A DNA stretch of 64,000 bases from Sipunculus nudus (GCA_026874595.1 CM049307.1:94710330-94774329); one strand, 5' to 3'. Shown: positions 21,300 to 33,325, numbered from the stretch's first letter. Notes: generated from the sequence alone by a model not told the origin. A program made the numbers and translations.

Positions 21300-23858
21300 A
21301 TTTCGGTATATTATACAGCCGTAGAATATATTCATATAAATATAAAAAGGGGTATATAATATAGAATATAGATCGGGATATAGATATATGGACTTGTTAT
21401 ATAATATAGAAGGCTGAACAGCACAGTTACCAAGCCTTGTATTGATAGGGAATGGAGACTACTATATAGAGACCACATTTTACAAGTTCCATAACGAAGC
21501 CAAGAAGAGCGGCAGATAAAGAGTATATTTACCAAGCCCGATCAGGAGGGTGGACTAAGCTTTTCATGACAAGTCCAAGGCAGATAAAGCGAGTTAGGAA
21601 TTAGACCAGACTCTGTTGATAAGAGAAATGTTGTAGTAAGATTTCAATACATGTCAAATGATTACTTTATCAAGTTGCCTGGCAACATCTGTCCTCAAAA
21701 TACTATTAACTGTTTGTCTTGTATGATGTTATATTAAGAAATGCAGTTTAGAATATGTTGAAAGTATGACGAAGAACACATTTTGTTTTATCATATATCA
21801 ACAGATTATTATTTCTCCTAATGAATAAATACTGCAGCTTTATGTATATTTGTTGGTAAGCTTTTATACAAAAAATATATATTTATATGCTTACGTTACA
21901 GGAGATCACATGGATTATATAAGCTCTTAAATGTAGAAAACCTTGACAGTATTCAGACTATAATTCTCATCGCCTGGTTATCAACTTCACTAAGAAGATT
22001 GTGCAAAAATGCATGTATATTCTTTTAAAAAGCCTTTAATGGGCTTTGTTATACATATCAGTGACCGAAAATTGCAATTTTCTTCAAGCATGGCAACAAT
22101 AAGAAATAAATGGATTCATGGACAGATGTAAACATTTTTTTTAACGTCAAGCGCTTGTAAGTATAATAAACTAAATTTCCCATCGTGAAGATTTTCTCCC
22201 CGAAGAATCTATCGTATTGATTTGTAAATAATGGTTCCTTGTTAAACATGATTGAAAAGAAAGATATTAAAATAATAATAATTACATGTGTTTCTTTGTT
22301 ATTTATTCGTCATACGTACATTACATTACTTTTTGTTCACTTATTCATTTGTTTACTATATTTATAGAGCTCGGTGTGCATAATTGTCAATATGATATCC
22401 GTTCTTGAATAACATTTTCGTGGGGGAAAACGTTTAAATGGTAAATATTTGAGCCCTGCTGTACACCATTGCTATCGCTTGACAATGCCTTTCCCTTCAT
22501 GTAAAAATGTTATGCTGAACAAGTGCTAAATAAATTTGTTGCTTTCAATTTCTTGTTGTGATTCAGTTCCCCAAGGTTCCCACTTAAGTAAACAAAGTGA
22601 TCGGTATAATTCAGAATGATAAATGTCATTGAAAAATGAATAATCATATGAGCATGAAGATACGGATGGTTAGAACCCCTGATATTTGTAATTCTTCTCC
22701 GAGGAATAAATTTACTGTAACAAGAATATTATCATCAGCTCTTACAGTTTAACACTTACAAATACACAACATTTTATGCATTATTTTGAAGGTGTGATGA
22801 TGGAAGCTTATGCATTGAAAAATACCAGCCATTTCTTCCTTATATTATCTAAAGACTTTTTGAGAATACATGTTTAGTTAAAAGGTTAAAGTCGTAGCAC
22901 TAAATTTAGAATAAAACGAGTAAATTCCTTTTCATTTATATTTTCCATAGCTTCCAAATTTGACATAGCGCTTTTCAGAACTCTGATCATTAGCACTGCA
23001 AGAGTGTCTATGACAGTTGGTTTCAGTGGGGTGAGGGCTGACATGAACCCTGCAGATGACATTCACAGTCATTATCTAAATAAAAGCAACTATCTTTCAT
23101 GAACGAGATATAAATTTATAATGGTAGCCAGGGTTTTCAAGTTTCGAGATACGAGTGCATATTGGTATCCAAGACTTTTTACTGGGCCCAAACATCCATT
23201 ATTAGAATGAAAAGTAGTCTCTGATGCAACTAAAATTCATGGTTCACTTAATAATAAAAACTATAGGTTTAATACAGGAGTTTTGATTTAGCTAATAAGC
23301 AATAAGTTAATAATCGGCCTTCATCTTGTATCGGAATAAAATTCTCTAGGACACTTAAGCAAACATCTGCACGAAAGCAATGAAGGCTGTTTTAATGAGG
23401 CTGTTCGATCTCTCCTTTCATGCTTGAAAAACATTCAAAGAACAACATTTCATTTCTTTATTGTATTACAGGTTTGTTACTGGCAATTTATTTGGATTAT
23501 ATCAAGGACATAGTATGTCAGAGGTTGTATGGTGTAATGACAACTAATTATTTCATGCGATATATTTTAACATTTAAAGTGAATTTTACAGTTTACATTG
23601 TCTCTTGCATACGTAATATATATATTTCTTTTGTATCTTGAGAGCAATTGATAAACCTAAGTTGCAATCTCTTAACTGAATATATTTCTGATGAAAGAGT
23701 TGTATACAAATGAAATCGTATGTTAGTAAAAATATATAATCAATCGTTCCCGGACAAAAGCAAGGGGAACACTTTATGGTCCTGTCCGGAATAAAGTTGA
23801 TTAAATTAATAGATTCCATGTTCTGTCGACACATATATGTGTTACGATATGAGCACGA
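21296..23858. other. Copy A non-coding flank
   Basis: Collinear with 29.8-33.15 kb. No supported exon. At 22.44-22.55 kb it holds the decayed counterpart of the Cys-rich frame at 31.13 kb (a Cys codon is now Tyr and a one-base loss gives an early TAA). Confidence 0.5.
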
Positions 23859-25170
23859 CTAAATTCGGGACGTTATCTTTCCAGGATCCACTATTCGGCG
23901 AACACAGCGAAAGAAGAAGGTGTTTAACCTATGTTCCTGTTTCCGGTGACTTTTCCATGTCTCACTTGAATACAGGAGAGTGCTCAGAACACGAACATGG
24001 TAAACACTGACTTTCAGCAACAAAGGAAGGCGCCTGTCTTTCCAGACCCGCTGGTTCAGCTGGTCTTGCATGCTGTTGGTGTTTTTCACAGTAGAGCCTT
24101 AACATGTGAATTTATTTACCAGTGATAAGGTGTCGTTGTTTATCTTTATGACCGGTTACCAGGCCAATTTCGTCACATACAGTTGCAAAAGCTTGGCATT
24201 GTCCTAATAGATCTGTTTCTGAGTGAGACATAAAGGCACCATCTTCTGCTTACAACAGTTCAAGCACAATTACCTTTTTTTAAAGCAGTAATCCATCCAG
24301 GTTAAACAACTTGCCGGAGCTGCGTGTGTGCAGTAGTTGGGGAAAGCATGGCGTAAGAGGGCATAGAAAAACACACCTTATCCTTGTTTAAATTCACATG
24401 ACATCGGGAACTCTCCTGTTCGAAAACCTCTAAACAGACATGTTGGCATCATGCTGTTATGACATTCCTCAGCGATTTTTAGCATCTTTGGTGGACGGCC
24501 AAGCTGCTGGAGTACAAATAGGAGAACAGACCAACTGACACAGTCAAAAGTCTTAGCGAGGTCTACAAATACCATGTAGGGAGGCTTCTGGTGCACAACA
24601 CACTTCTCCATGAGCTGACAAATGCAGAACACCATGTTGGTTGTGAAGCGGATCCTCCCTGCCCGGTTGTGAAGGCGTGGAGGAATAACGCGGGACAGGA
24701 CTTTCCCGGCTACGCTGAGCAGAGAGATTCCTCTGTAGTTGTTACTGTTTGTACGATCCCCTTGTTTTAAATACAGCGTAATGATATTGACTACCCGTAG
24801 TCCCCTTGGAATCTAGACCAGCATCCCAGCATGTACGCAACAAGTGCAAGAGCTCAGATATTACGATGTCACCTTCTGATATGAATAGGTCTGTCCATCT
24901 GAGCCAGGTGACTTGTTTAGAAGGGCAATTGCACGCTTCACTTCATCATATGAGATTGTGATATCAAGGTCTTCCATTAGCGGGAGTAATGGACACTTCG
25001 CTAGCAATGAAAGGTCAGGCTTATAGAAAGCTGTAATGTTCTGTCCATAGTTGCAGCTTGGTTTCCAGATCTATAAGTAGCTATCAATCTGCTGAGCGCA
25101 GGGGGAGGTCCTTTTCAGGGTAGAGCCTAGAGCTTCTGTCAAGCCTGCAAACAGTATAAAAATGCGACAG
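23859..25170 (-). mobile_element. Degenerate non-LTR retrotransposon (reverse transcriptase)
   Basis: Minus strand, with several frames. A linker SYDEVKRAIALLNKSPGSDG (about 24.9-25.0 kb) is followed by KQGDRTNSNNYRGISLLSV and AGKVLSRVI (about 24.68-24.78 kb). RT motif A YMVFVDLAKTFDCVSW lies at about 24.54 kb and a damaged motif B (FKQG then a stop) at about 24.38 kb. A C-terminal segment VLSTLLYSSETW...RLNTFFFRCVRRI spans 23.86-24.09 kb. This order is that of LINE RTs. The Y/FADD box was not found, so part of the palm is deleted or decayed. It interrupts copy A at a point where copy B is continuous. Confidence 0.75.
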
Positions 25171-25254
25171 CCATACCTATACAATATACATTGATTTCAA
25201 ATAGTATTAAAAATGAAATGTACAAAATGAATATTTCTTTGAGCTCAGATATCA

Positions 25255-25376
25255 AACAGGAATACACAGGAAACTCGGTCCACTGCCGAAAGGAATCGAT
25301 CCCATGACCTTTCGATTACCGGTCGTCTGCTCTATTCACACCTACTGCATCTGACCTATCTGTTTACTAACACACT
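25255..25376 (-). repeat. tRNA-derived SINE-like repeat (minus strand)
   Basis: On the minus strand AATAGAGCAGACGACCGGTA is followed by AATCGAAAGGTCATGGGATC, whose end starts a box B (GGGATCGATTCC). The order and spacing fit a tRNA-type promoter. It begins where the copy A/copy B similarity ends (GCTCAGATAT). Borders are approximate. Confidence 0.45.
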
Positions 25377-25502
25377 TTTTAGGAAACAGCGATGTGAGGT
25401 CACGGTAGTGACGTCAGAGTGCTACCCAATAAATGTATTTGCACAACGACATTATTGCTAGACTTTAGTATAAAGAAAAGGAAATGAAACATGAATACAC
25501 AG

Positions 25503-25559
<57 letters not shown>

Positions 25560-26219
25560 GAATATTGCAGTAGATAAAGTATTCATAAGCTGCATATAGT
25601 CAGATGAATGGATGAGGACCTGCATAAAGATAGCAATTCTTTTGATGTAAAACATTTTTTTTTAAAATTACAATGAATGAAATATATTTATATATTTTAC
25701 ATGAACACATCCCTGTCCTTTGTAGCATAGCAATACATACCAGTTAGGCACTGATCAGGCACAATGTTGCTCTGTAGTTGGAATAATAATTCCATGTCAA
25801 GCTGAAGCTATCTTATCATATCAACTTGAAACACCAACCTAATTACATGTCTTTTAGTCACGCTCACAAAACCTTTCAACAGGAGACAACGGTCCTTTTA
25901 GGGCTCAATGCAAGAAGAACTCTTATATTGATCAGGTCAGGATAACGTTTTATGAGTTCCTGTGTGATATTGTGAAAAAAAATCAAATTAGGCATTAACG
26001 TTAATTAAGTAGATTGTTTGACGGTGGAAAATATTGATTTGTGCGAGAGCAAGGCCTGTGTGTAAACAGATGTATTATAAACCTTGGCAGAAATAAGTCA
26101 GTCTATATAAATCGATACATATAAATACATATTAAATACAGATGTTTGAAAAGAGGTGAAAACATTCTAATGTATGTAAATCACAAAATTTTCATTAGCC
26201 TCTAGATGAAGCGAAGAAC
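25377..26219. other. Intergenic with (TA)n at 25507-25556
   Basis: A 50-bp pure TA tract and otherwise unremarkable sequence. A TATATAAAT at 26104-26112 is a possible but unproven core promoter for the lectin gene that starts at 26220. Confidence 0.4.
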
Positions 26220-26250
26220 ATGGATTACACATTTCTTGGTTTTATACTGG
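26220..26250 (+). CDS. Lectin-like locus 4 (intact), exon 1: leader
   Basis: ATG starts MDYTFLGFIL, followed by one G and donor GTAAGA (phase 1). Exon 2 supplies VWALQYEV, completing a short signal peptide. Upstream ATGs are out of frame. The four predicted exons total 729 nt and give an uninterrupted 242-aa secreted protein with every junction in phase, which is the main reason for believing this tiny exon. Confidence 0.7.
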
Positions 26251-26580
26251 GTAAGATTTTACTACATGCTTTTTGGGAGTTGGGTTTGTACCTCCTTTTC
26301 TTTTTAGAAGATTTTTATTTCTAGCCTGATGACCCCTATTATTTCATCAGCATTGAATTGATTTTTTTTAATTGAGCAAGATATAATACCAACACTGTAA
26401 AATAAGATAATACTTAGGGGTTGTAGCTACATTCGTACATGAAAAGGAACACACAGTCGACATAAATCATGTGTGGAATGATTTTCCGTCTAAACCTAAC
26501 TCAAATATTTATCAACTACTATTTATTGTTATGTTTATAAGGTTCTACAAAAGGTTATATTTCTGTCTGTTGCAAATAAG
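26251..26580 (+). other. Intron 1 of locus 4
   Basis: 330-bp predicted intron, GTAAGA donor and TTTCTGTCTGTTGCAAATAAG acceptor region. Empty. Confidence 0.55.
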
Positions 26581-26823
26581 TGTGGGCGCTACAATATGAG
26601 GTCAATAGCATCCCGTTAAACAGTGGATATGCCGCTCAGAACGTTACCGCTGGAAAGGCATACTTAGAAGAGTTTCCGTGTCAAGGGTATTATCTTGATA
26701 AAGATAACTTTGGACAAACAGAGTTCAAGGTAAAGCTGATTCGAATCATTCAGGCTGCCGATGATGACCAGAGAGGGGGAACTGAAGAAGAACTGAGTCA
26801 GGATATCGATGAAATGACATGCT
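26581..26823 (+). CDS. Lectin-like locus 4, exon 2: unknown N-terminal module
   Basis: Joined after G, it reads VWALQYEVNSIPLN, a predicted glycosylation site (N-V-T), EEFPCQGYY, FGQTEFKVKLIRI, an acidic stretch (ADDDQ...EEELSQDIDEM) and TC before the TGC T|GTAAGA donor. It is 243 nt and symmetrical (phase 1 at both ends). The C-Q-G-Y-Y and F-K-x-x-L-I-R-I segments are conserved in locus 2 (11846) and, more loosely, in loci 1, 3, 5 and 6. I do not recognise a family. The alternating hydrophobic pattern suggests beta strands. The acidic part is probably a flexible linker to the CTLD. Confidence 0.72.
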
Positions 26824-26831
26824 GTAAGAGT

Positions 26832-26880
<49 letters not shown>

Positions 26881-27744
26881 TAGATAGATAGATAGATAGA
26901 TGCACACATATACATAGCTGCATATACACGAATTTATTTTTTAAAAATATACCAGAATATCTTTAAAGGTTTACTCGATCTTTCCTCTTCAGATTTAACC
27001 TATGTTAAAGGCTACAAACCTTATTATTGGCATTCTTGAATAAATAACAAGAATAGTTAAATTTGTATTTGGCATATGTGATTAAGTAAAACATGTATGC
27101 TCTTCCGCATGAGCTGGTTACTTAGTGTCAAAAACGTTGCAAAAAGCTTTGGGAAGTGAGTATAATGGCCTTGGACTTGTAATTACTTACAACTTGCCTA
27201 TTTCTAATGGTACATGTATTTAATATGTAAGGCAAGTCTTTTTTATTATTAGACATGTATGTTTTTACTTTTGACTCTTGGTAAAATGATCCTACTAGTG
27301 CGATGTGACGTCTCGAAGGCTTCCGCTTTTGTTGATACATAGATATTCACTAATTCATTCATAAACAGACAAATAAAAACATGTATACTAATGTAACCTA
27401 TTTTTAATCTTTTTATTTGACACTTTAAAGATGCTCTCTCAATATTCCTAGGCTATAAAATCGGCAACAGTCTATTAATACTTTATATCCCGACTATTAA
27501 AAAGTGTCACTATAGAGCATTTTACATTCCATATCAAGATAGATATCTTCGCGCATGTTGCAATCGACAGTTTGTGTTGGAATCATTATGACATTACTGC
27601 CGAGGAGAGAACCAATGAAAAGTCGTTTAAATGTGAATGCTACAGGTTTTAAGAGATAAAGATCAGCAAATTCGTCTCATTTTGCATCTTTCTGAAATAC
27701 GTCTGATTTTTTAATGATGCTACATGAAAAAATACTGTTACCAG
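26824..27744 (+). other. Intron 2 of locus 4 with (TA)n(GATA)n
   Basis: A TA run at about 26836-26878 passes directly into (GATA)n to about 26902, only 12 bp after the donor. The rest of the 921-bp intron is unremarkable. Confidence 0.6.
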
Positions 27745-27948
27745 TGGAATGTGACGAAGGGTATGATTTCCTTTTCCTTGTGCCACCCGAGAACAAAGGA
27801 TCCTGCTACATGCCTCAGCCTTCTAAACCTGTGATTGCGATTAAGGCAATGAGGTCCTGTGAGGAACATGCGGGACAACTTCTGAGTATAGAGACAGCAG
27901 AGGAACAAAATCACATCAAGGATTCTTTCACCAAATTCGACAGTGGCA
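27745..27948 (+). CDS. Lectin-like locus 4, exon 3: N-terminal half of CTLD
   Basis: Acceptor ACTGTTACCAG, then T+TG-GAA-TGT. It encodes ECDEGYDF, GSCYMP, helix 2 with RSCEEHAGQLLSIETAEEQ and NHIKDSFTKFDSG, ending GGC A|GTAAGT in phase 1. Two N-terminal Cys (E-C-D and S-C-Y) make it a long-form CTLD, and Cys1 is in R-S-C-E-E. A-G-Q-L-L-S-I-E matches the conserved G-x-x-L-x-x-I-x-x-x-E motif. It is 204 nt, no damage, and clearly homologous to the pseudo-exon at 18.47 kb. Confidence 0.82.
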
Positions 27949-29074
27949 GTAAGTTCTTTTTATTAGTGGTAGGAATCGATTGAAAGTAATATTCGATGGT
28001 TTTTTAATCATCTATATTATCGTGAAATATGCTGTGCAAAATTATACGTCGCATATTGACAGATTAATTTCATTCCAACTTGTATATCACGCTGAATTTT
28101 AAATGTAATGGTCGTCTTGTTGACGCTTATTCTTTGCACATGGTTAAAATGTAATGCTTTTTGCTACTTCGTATCTCTTTTTTCGTATATCGCTGCCACA
28201 ATAAGACAAAATTCTATCGGGGTAATATGACATTTTGGATGTGCATACATAACATTATTTGATTGATTATACAAAAATACAAACAATGTGATGAATTATG
28301 GAAGAAAACGACCAATCAAAGATTTAATCGATAAATTATTTAAGCCCACCAATATTTTTATGGTGCCTTTTTGTCCAAATGGAAAGAAAAAAAATCAAAT
28401 CCTCTACTACCATTTTTTTGCAAAACAGCATCAACATTATATTTTACAATTAATCTCCACTTGCTGCAATATGCTGTTACTCCGATATTAAGTATATAAG
28501 TTAATATATATTCTTAAAAGTGATCTTATTGGTGGCTCCGCATACAAGCAAGAACCCACAATATCTAGGTCGTTCTAAAAATAATTTATGGCAATGAGAG
28601 CGTCATTTTAGTCAATATCGATCATTGATACAATTACATTAATATGAACGTGACACAATTGTGTTCGTTGATACAAGTGGTTTTCAGCACTATACATCTG
28701 AGTGTTTGTTCATATATATATAAATTGCAATTATACGAATATGTGAACAATGTTACAAATATTTCAGTGCAACAACATCTGTGCGTTTGGTTTACAAAAG
28801 TTCATAAACTGTATTTTATACACATTTTTAAGACATATTTACATATTCATATCTTGTGCAGCATGTGAAAACACGTATCAGGTAAAACTGTGTTAAGGTT
28901 GAACTAGCGCAATTTTTATAGCTAGATTCGCATCATGGAATATTCTTGGTTTCTTAATAGTTACATTACATATATTCAGGTATATTACCAGCTTTATGTG
29001 CGTAGAATGCTGATCAGAGTACTCTATCATCTGGCCCTTTCAGATCTGAAAATTGTCTATGTGTTTTTATCCAG
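27949..29074 (+). other. Intron 3 of locus 4
   Basis: 1126-bp predicted intron with strong GTAAGT donor and TGTTTTTATCCAG acceptor. 28.31-28.60 kb is shared with copy A. No other feature. Confidence 0.55.
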
Positions 29075-29325
29075 ATTCCGGATTCATACATGGTTTTTGT
29101 ACAAGCGGACGTTATGTGAAGGGAAACTGGATCTGGGCTTCAACTGGCAAGCGGGTCAATTACACCGAGTGGTCAAAAATCACTGCCCCATTTGAACTCA
29201 AGGAGAATTCTGTTATAGTTATCCACCGATTAAAACTGACGTGGTATTGGGTTTTGCCGACCACCCCATGTATTGTTATCTGTGAAAAAGCTGCGAAAAA
29301 CGATAGGAATTGTAACACAATGTAA
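29075..29325 (+). CDS. Lectin-like locus 4, exon 4: C-terminal half of CTLD
   Basis: A+AT gives Asn, then SGFIHGFCTSGRYVKGNWIW, STGKRVNYTEW, NSVIVIHRLKLTWYW, TTPCIVICEKAAK and a tail with one more Cys before TAA. W-x-W, T-G, W and P-C...I-C-E are in CTLD order. Missing compared with classical sugar-binding CTLDs: EPN/QPD and WND. The usual inner Cys pair is replaced by a Cys in F-C-T-S-G and one three residues before I-C-E. Calcium-dependent sugar binding is therefore unlikely in the classical mode; protein or lipid ligands are possible (inference). Confidence 0.82.
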
Positions 29326-31129
29326 TTGTTATCATTTTTTTATTATAGTGATAGGTGAGTGACTATCCGTAGAATCATCTTAATATTTTCCAAATGCACA
29401 TATGATCAATTGCAAGTTAAATAAGTTTCATTCATTAATGAATTGTGGAAATGGTTCATTCTATGAAAGTCATGGTAAAAAAACTAAGGTTAGTCGGGCC
29501 GAAATGAATTTCGAAAGGAAGGACATTCCTTCGTATAAAGGCTGATCGTATTTGCAAGTACCTCAGTTCTACGAAAGACCCTTAAAGGATTCTCGCTAGC
29601 TCCACAATCTGGAGTTGCTTACTCTTACATAGGATTTAAAAATATTACCAATAGCTGTGTTAGTAGTATCTAATAACCATGATATTGAGTAATATTGATG
29701 TTATTGATGACAGTTGTGATAAGACATAATACACAAAATGTCGATAAACCTATGCTTTTGTTGACTTATATGAGAAGATATATATATAGAAAGAGGCAAG
29801 TTTCACAATGAAAAACTGAATCGTGCAGATATCGTGGACAAAGAGCACAGTGACCAAACCTTGTATTAATGGAAAATAGAGACTACAATTTATAGACCAT
29901 AGTGTCCGTGCTATACGTGGTTGGTGTATCAGAATAAGCAATGAATAAGGACAATTTACAGTGTACTGACTGCATGGAAGGCATTCAGGAGTAGCATGAA
30001 ATAGCCCAGAAGGGTGATAGATAAAAAGTATTTACACCAAGCTCTATCAGGAGGGATAGATAAAGGTTGTCATTATAAGACCTTTTAGAAGGCATCTTGC
30101 ATGGACTAAGTTATACATGGTTGGTGAATCCTCGATACAATCATAAGAGAAAAGCTAAGCAAGAAAATGATATGAATGCAATATTCTTCAAATAATTTTT
30201 AAAAAGTTGAAACTTCCCTCAAAATTCTATTACTTGTTTTCTGTATGTGTTTTAAATACAGTTTAGCATATGTTGCAAGTATGACGAAGAACACATTTTG
30301 TTTAATCAAAGAACAAAAGATTATCTTTTCTGCAATACCGCACACTGAAATATCTATATGTATACGTGTTGATAAGCTTTTACACAGGAAAGTGGGAATT
30401 AGCTATAGTTTGTGACGTGGAGACTGATGGTGCAGGTCATTCATTTTTTTATAAATTAAAAAGGTTATTTAACTAAAAATTAAAATACAGATTAAGCTTG
30501 CAGTCTGTTTGCTTAAAGACTGAGTTGCTAAGTACTATTCAGTCTCCAGCTAGAAAGGTAAAATGATGAAATCTCGCACTCATGTTTTAGTCACAGGATA
30601 TGACTTATGGAGTAGTTTAAGCACCCACGTGTTGAAAACTCGGAAAGTAATCAGCCTTTAATTACCAACGTCTAGTTGGAATCATCTTTTCTGAGCAGAC
30701 TGTACAAAAAATGGATATTTATTTTTATAAGATTTTCTTGAAAGATAAAAGTTTGGTTTTACATATCAACAACCATAAATTGTAATTTTCTCCAAGCATG
30801 GGGTTGATAAAAATAAAATGTTTCACTTACAGATTTTAATAATAAAATATAATTATCAACCTGCTGTAAGTATAGCAAGCTAAATTTATAACGCTATATG
30901 GAGAACCTGTCGTGTTAAATTGTGAATAATAGTTCCGTGGTAAACGTTATTAAAACGAAATTGTATTTCTCTTAAATATTAATTACGTGTGTGTTGTGCC
31001 AAATAATTTATTCTCATTTAAATAGATTACCTTCAGTACAGAATCAATAAATAAAGTCTTATATTTCTTTGTTTTATATTTGTCGTATGTATAGAATATT
31101 AATATTTTTTACTTGTTACTCTATGTACC
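29326..31129. other. 3' flank of locus 4
   Basis: 29.8-30.3 kb is shared with copy A. No gene is recognised. I did not find an AATAAA close to the stop. Confidence 0.4.
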
Positions 31130-31354
31130 ATGATTTTGGACATCTTTGTGCGCATTTCTCTATATGATATCTGTAATTGTAAAAAAAAGTTATGCATTGG
31201 TTCTCGAGGGGGGAACATTGTTTTAAAGGGTAAATGTATCAGCTCTGTTACCAACCATGATTGCTACCGCTCAGCATTGCAGTTTTGTACATGTAAAAAT
31301 TTCATGCTGAACCAAGTGCTCAATAAATGTGTTGCTTTCAATCTCTTGTTGTAA
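31130..31354 (+). other. Cys-rich reading frame, possible small exon
   Basis: The frame contains DICNCKKKLC and, further on, GKCISSVTNHDCYRSALQFC followed by TCKNFM and LNKCVAF. Spacing vaguely resembles EGF/EB-type Cys modules, but no family is assigned. Copy A (22.44-22.55 kb) aligns with a 3-base difference that preserves frame. It then has Cys-to-Tyr and a one-base loss leading to TAA. An AATAAA followed by TGTGTTGC lies inside, so the segment may instead be a 3' UTR end. No leader or splice partner is established. Confidence 0.25.
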
Positions 31355-32079
31355 TTCAGTACTCAATGTTAAACGATATGATCGGCATATTTCTTAATGA
31401 TAAATGGAAATGAGAAATGACATCATACACGCATGACGATACGGAAGATTAGAATCGCTGGTCAATGTTAGTCGAGTCCCTTTGATATTTAGAAAAAACA
31501 GGATTTTTAATATTCCACATTGGCGAGAAAAAAAACATATATATTCGTAATTCCTTTCCGAGGATGAGGTTGTTACATATATATCTCTGATCCATTTTAA
31601 GCAACTCCAAAAAGAATGTGATTTGCAGCTGTCACAGTATGTCGGTTATAAATAAAAATATTTACTGATTATTTATTATGGCTTGATTACGGGACCTTAT
31701 TCCTTGGAAGGTTATTGGTTTGAGAATACTAGGCTCTTATGTTAATCGTGAAAAACTCATGTTATATTTACAAGGTTAATGTCGTAATATTAAGTTTAGA
31801 TCACGTGTAAATTCCTTTTTCATGGATATATCCATACCTTCCGATTTTGGCCTAGTGGTTTTCACAGTCTATTAATGAGCAATACAATATTGTTCCGTAA
31901 CAACTGGTTTCAGTGAGGTGTCGGCTAATACGTTCTGCAGATGACATACAAAAACGGACATATCATGTCATCATTTATTTAAATAAATGCATTTTCCTAC
32001 CATGAACGCGATATAAATTCATTATAGTACCCAGGGTACATAGGTTCGAGGTTTTAGTGCATAACAGCCCAAGACTATT
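31355..32079. other. Copy B flank, nothing else seen
   Basis: Collinear with 22.57-23.17 kb of copy A. No exon or element. Confidence 0.45.
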
Positions 32080-32484
32080 TTTTTATGTGGAGGTATACGT
32101 CTCCATTTTTAATGCTTACTTAACTACATATATGTCTATCTGGAGAATTCCATTCCGGTTTCTGACTACATGACAGGGCAGTATCACGCGCTTCCTCTCA
32201 TTATATATCCTGGTTTTAACCAGCCCAGGTGACTACTGCACCTGCAGGTCCTGTCTCTGTAATCGGCCCCATTGCTTGGTAATAGTACCGAGGACCCAAA
32301 AAAGGGCGCACTTGTTTGTGACTGAAACACGGCCGTTAGGCGCGGCCTTCCCATTAGGGCTGCAGGGCACTCACCCTTGATTGGGGCCGACAGTGAAAAA
32401 CCTCGCCGCCTCGGCTGAGATTCGAACTCACGATCTCCCGGCTTTGAATCCTACCTCTACCCCTGAGCCACAGAATCATAGACT
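32080..32484 (-). repeat. tRNA-derived SINE inserted in copy B
   Basis: Read on the minus strand: CTGTGGCTCAGGGGTAGAG (box A region) and GTGAGTTCGAATCTC (box B) at about 32.42-32.47 kb, then a body of about 330 bp. Copy A at the matching site (CAAGACTTTTTACTGGGCCC, 23.17 kb) has no insert. In copy B the flanks are AAGACTATTTTTTT on one side and AGACTTTATTCC on the other, consistent with a short target duplication. The empty site makes this a confident insertion. Confidence 0.75.
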
Positions 32485-33173
32485 TTATTCCAGGTCAAAA
32501 ACATCCATTATTGGTAAGAAAGGTATTCACGGGTGATGAGATTACTCTGAATATTTATACTTCACCTAAGAATAATAACTACCTAGAGCGTACAGTTAGT
32601 TTGATTATGGAAGTATAAGGGTGTTGATGTTAGCAATAAGCTAACAATCGGCCTTCAATTTTTATCGGCGACAAATTCTCTAGACCACTTTAGCGAACTT
32701 CTGCACGAAAACATCAAAGGCTGTTGTAGAGAGGCTGTTCTATCGCTCCGTTTATGCTTGAAACACAATCGAGGAACAACGGGTGATTTTATAATTGTAA
32801 TGCAGGTTTCTTACAGGTCATTCATTCGAATTCTATCAAGGGCATAGTAGGTCAGAGGTCACATTGTGTAATGACAAGCTAATCCGTACATGTAATCTAT
32901 TTTAACATTATGGTTTGTTTTATCTGGTGCATAGGTAATATATTTATTTCTTTGGTATCTGGTATGAAACTTGATTAATCATAGTTGTAATCCCATTACG
33001 GAACATATTTCCTATGACTGAGTTGTACACAAATGAAAACTTTGCCTTATGACGGTGAAACAAAAAATATCAAAATATCGTACTGTGCACGTCGTAATTT
33101 CGATTCTATGCAAGGAATTTACTTTAGGTCCTGTCCGGACTCAAGCCGGACTTAAGTAAAACGCTTTAGTCTT

Positions 33174-33325
33174 CGTGCTTCTTGAGTATTACCAGAATTC
33201 CTGAATATAACGCGACTTCTTGAATATTACCCGGATTGTTTAGTACAATCCGTCTTCTTGAGTACTACGAGAATACCTGAATATAACTAGAATCCCCATA
33301 GACTATTAAATATCTCCAATATTAC
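33174..33325. repeat. 19/38-bp short tandem repeat
   Basis: Three higher-order 38-bp units starting CTTCTTGAGTATTACC, each made of two 19-bp halves of the type TTGAGTATTACCAGAATTC and CTGAATATAACGCGACTTC. It is imperfect and lies near the right end of copy B, where copy A has the LINE. Confidence 0.55.

Larger units (their letters stand above)
17741..25255 (+). repeat. Copy A of a tandem segmental duplication
   Basis: A series of collinear matches links this block to 26.6-33.49 kb. The lectin exon 2 region (17.8 versus 26.65 kb), lectin exon 3 (18.48 versus 27.78 kb) and 18.84-19.13 versus 28.31-28.60 kb all correspond. So do 21.4-21.8 versus 29.83-30.33 kb, 22.38-22.57 versus 31.14-31.36 kb, 22.9-23.8 versus 31.78-33.15 kb and 25.18-25.25 versus 33.43-33.49 kb. 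Copy A additionally holds a Penelope-like element (19.98-21.24 kb) and a LINE (23.86-25.17 kb). It lacks lectin exon 4. Confidence 0.8.

Noticed and set aside
25458-25655. Open frames running through TA tracts (also 45.07-45.32 and 47.48-47.78 kb)
   Set aside because: The peptides are mostly Ile-Tyr runs caused by (TA)n; no domain and no splice context.
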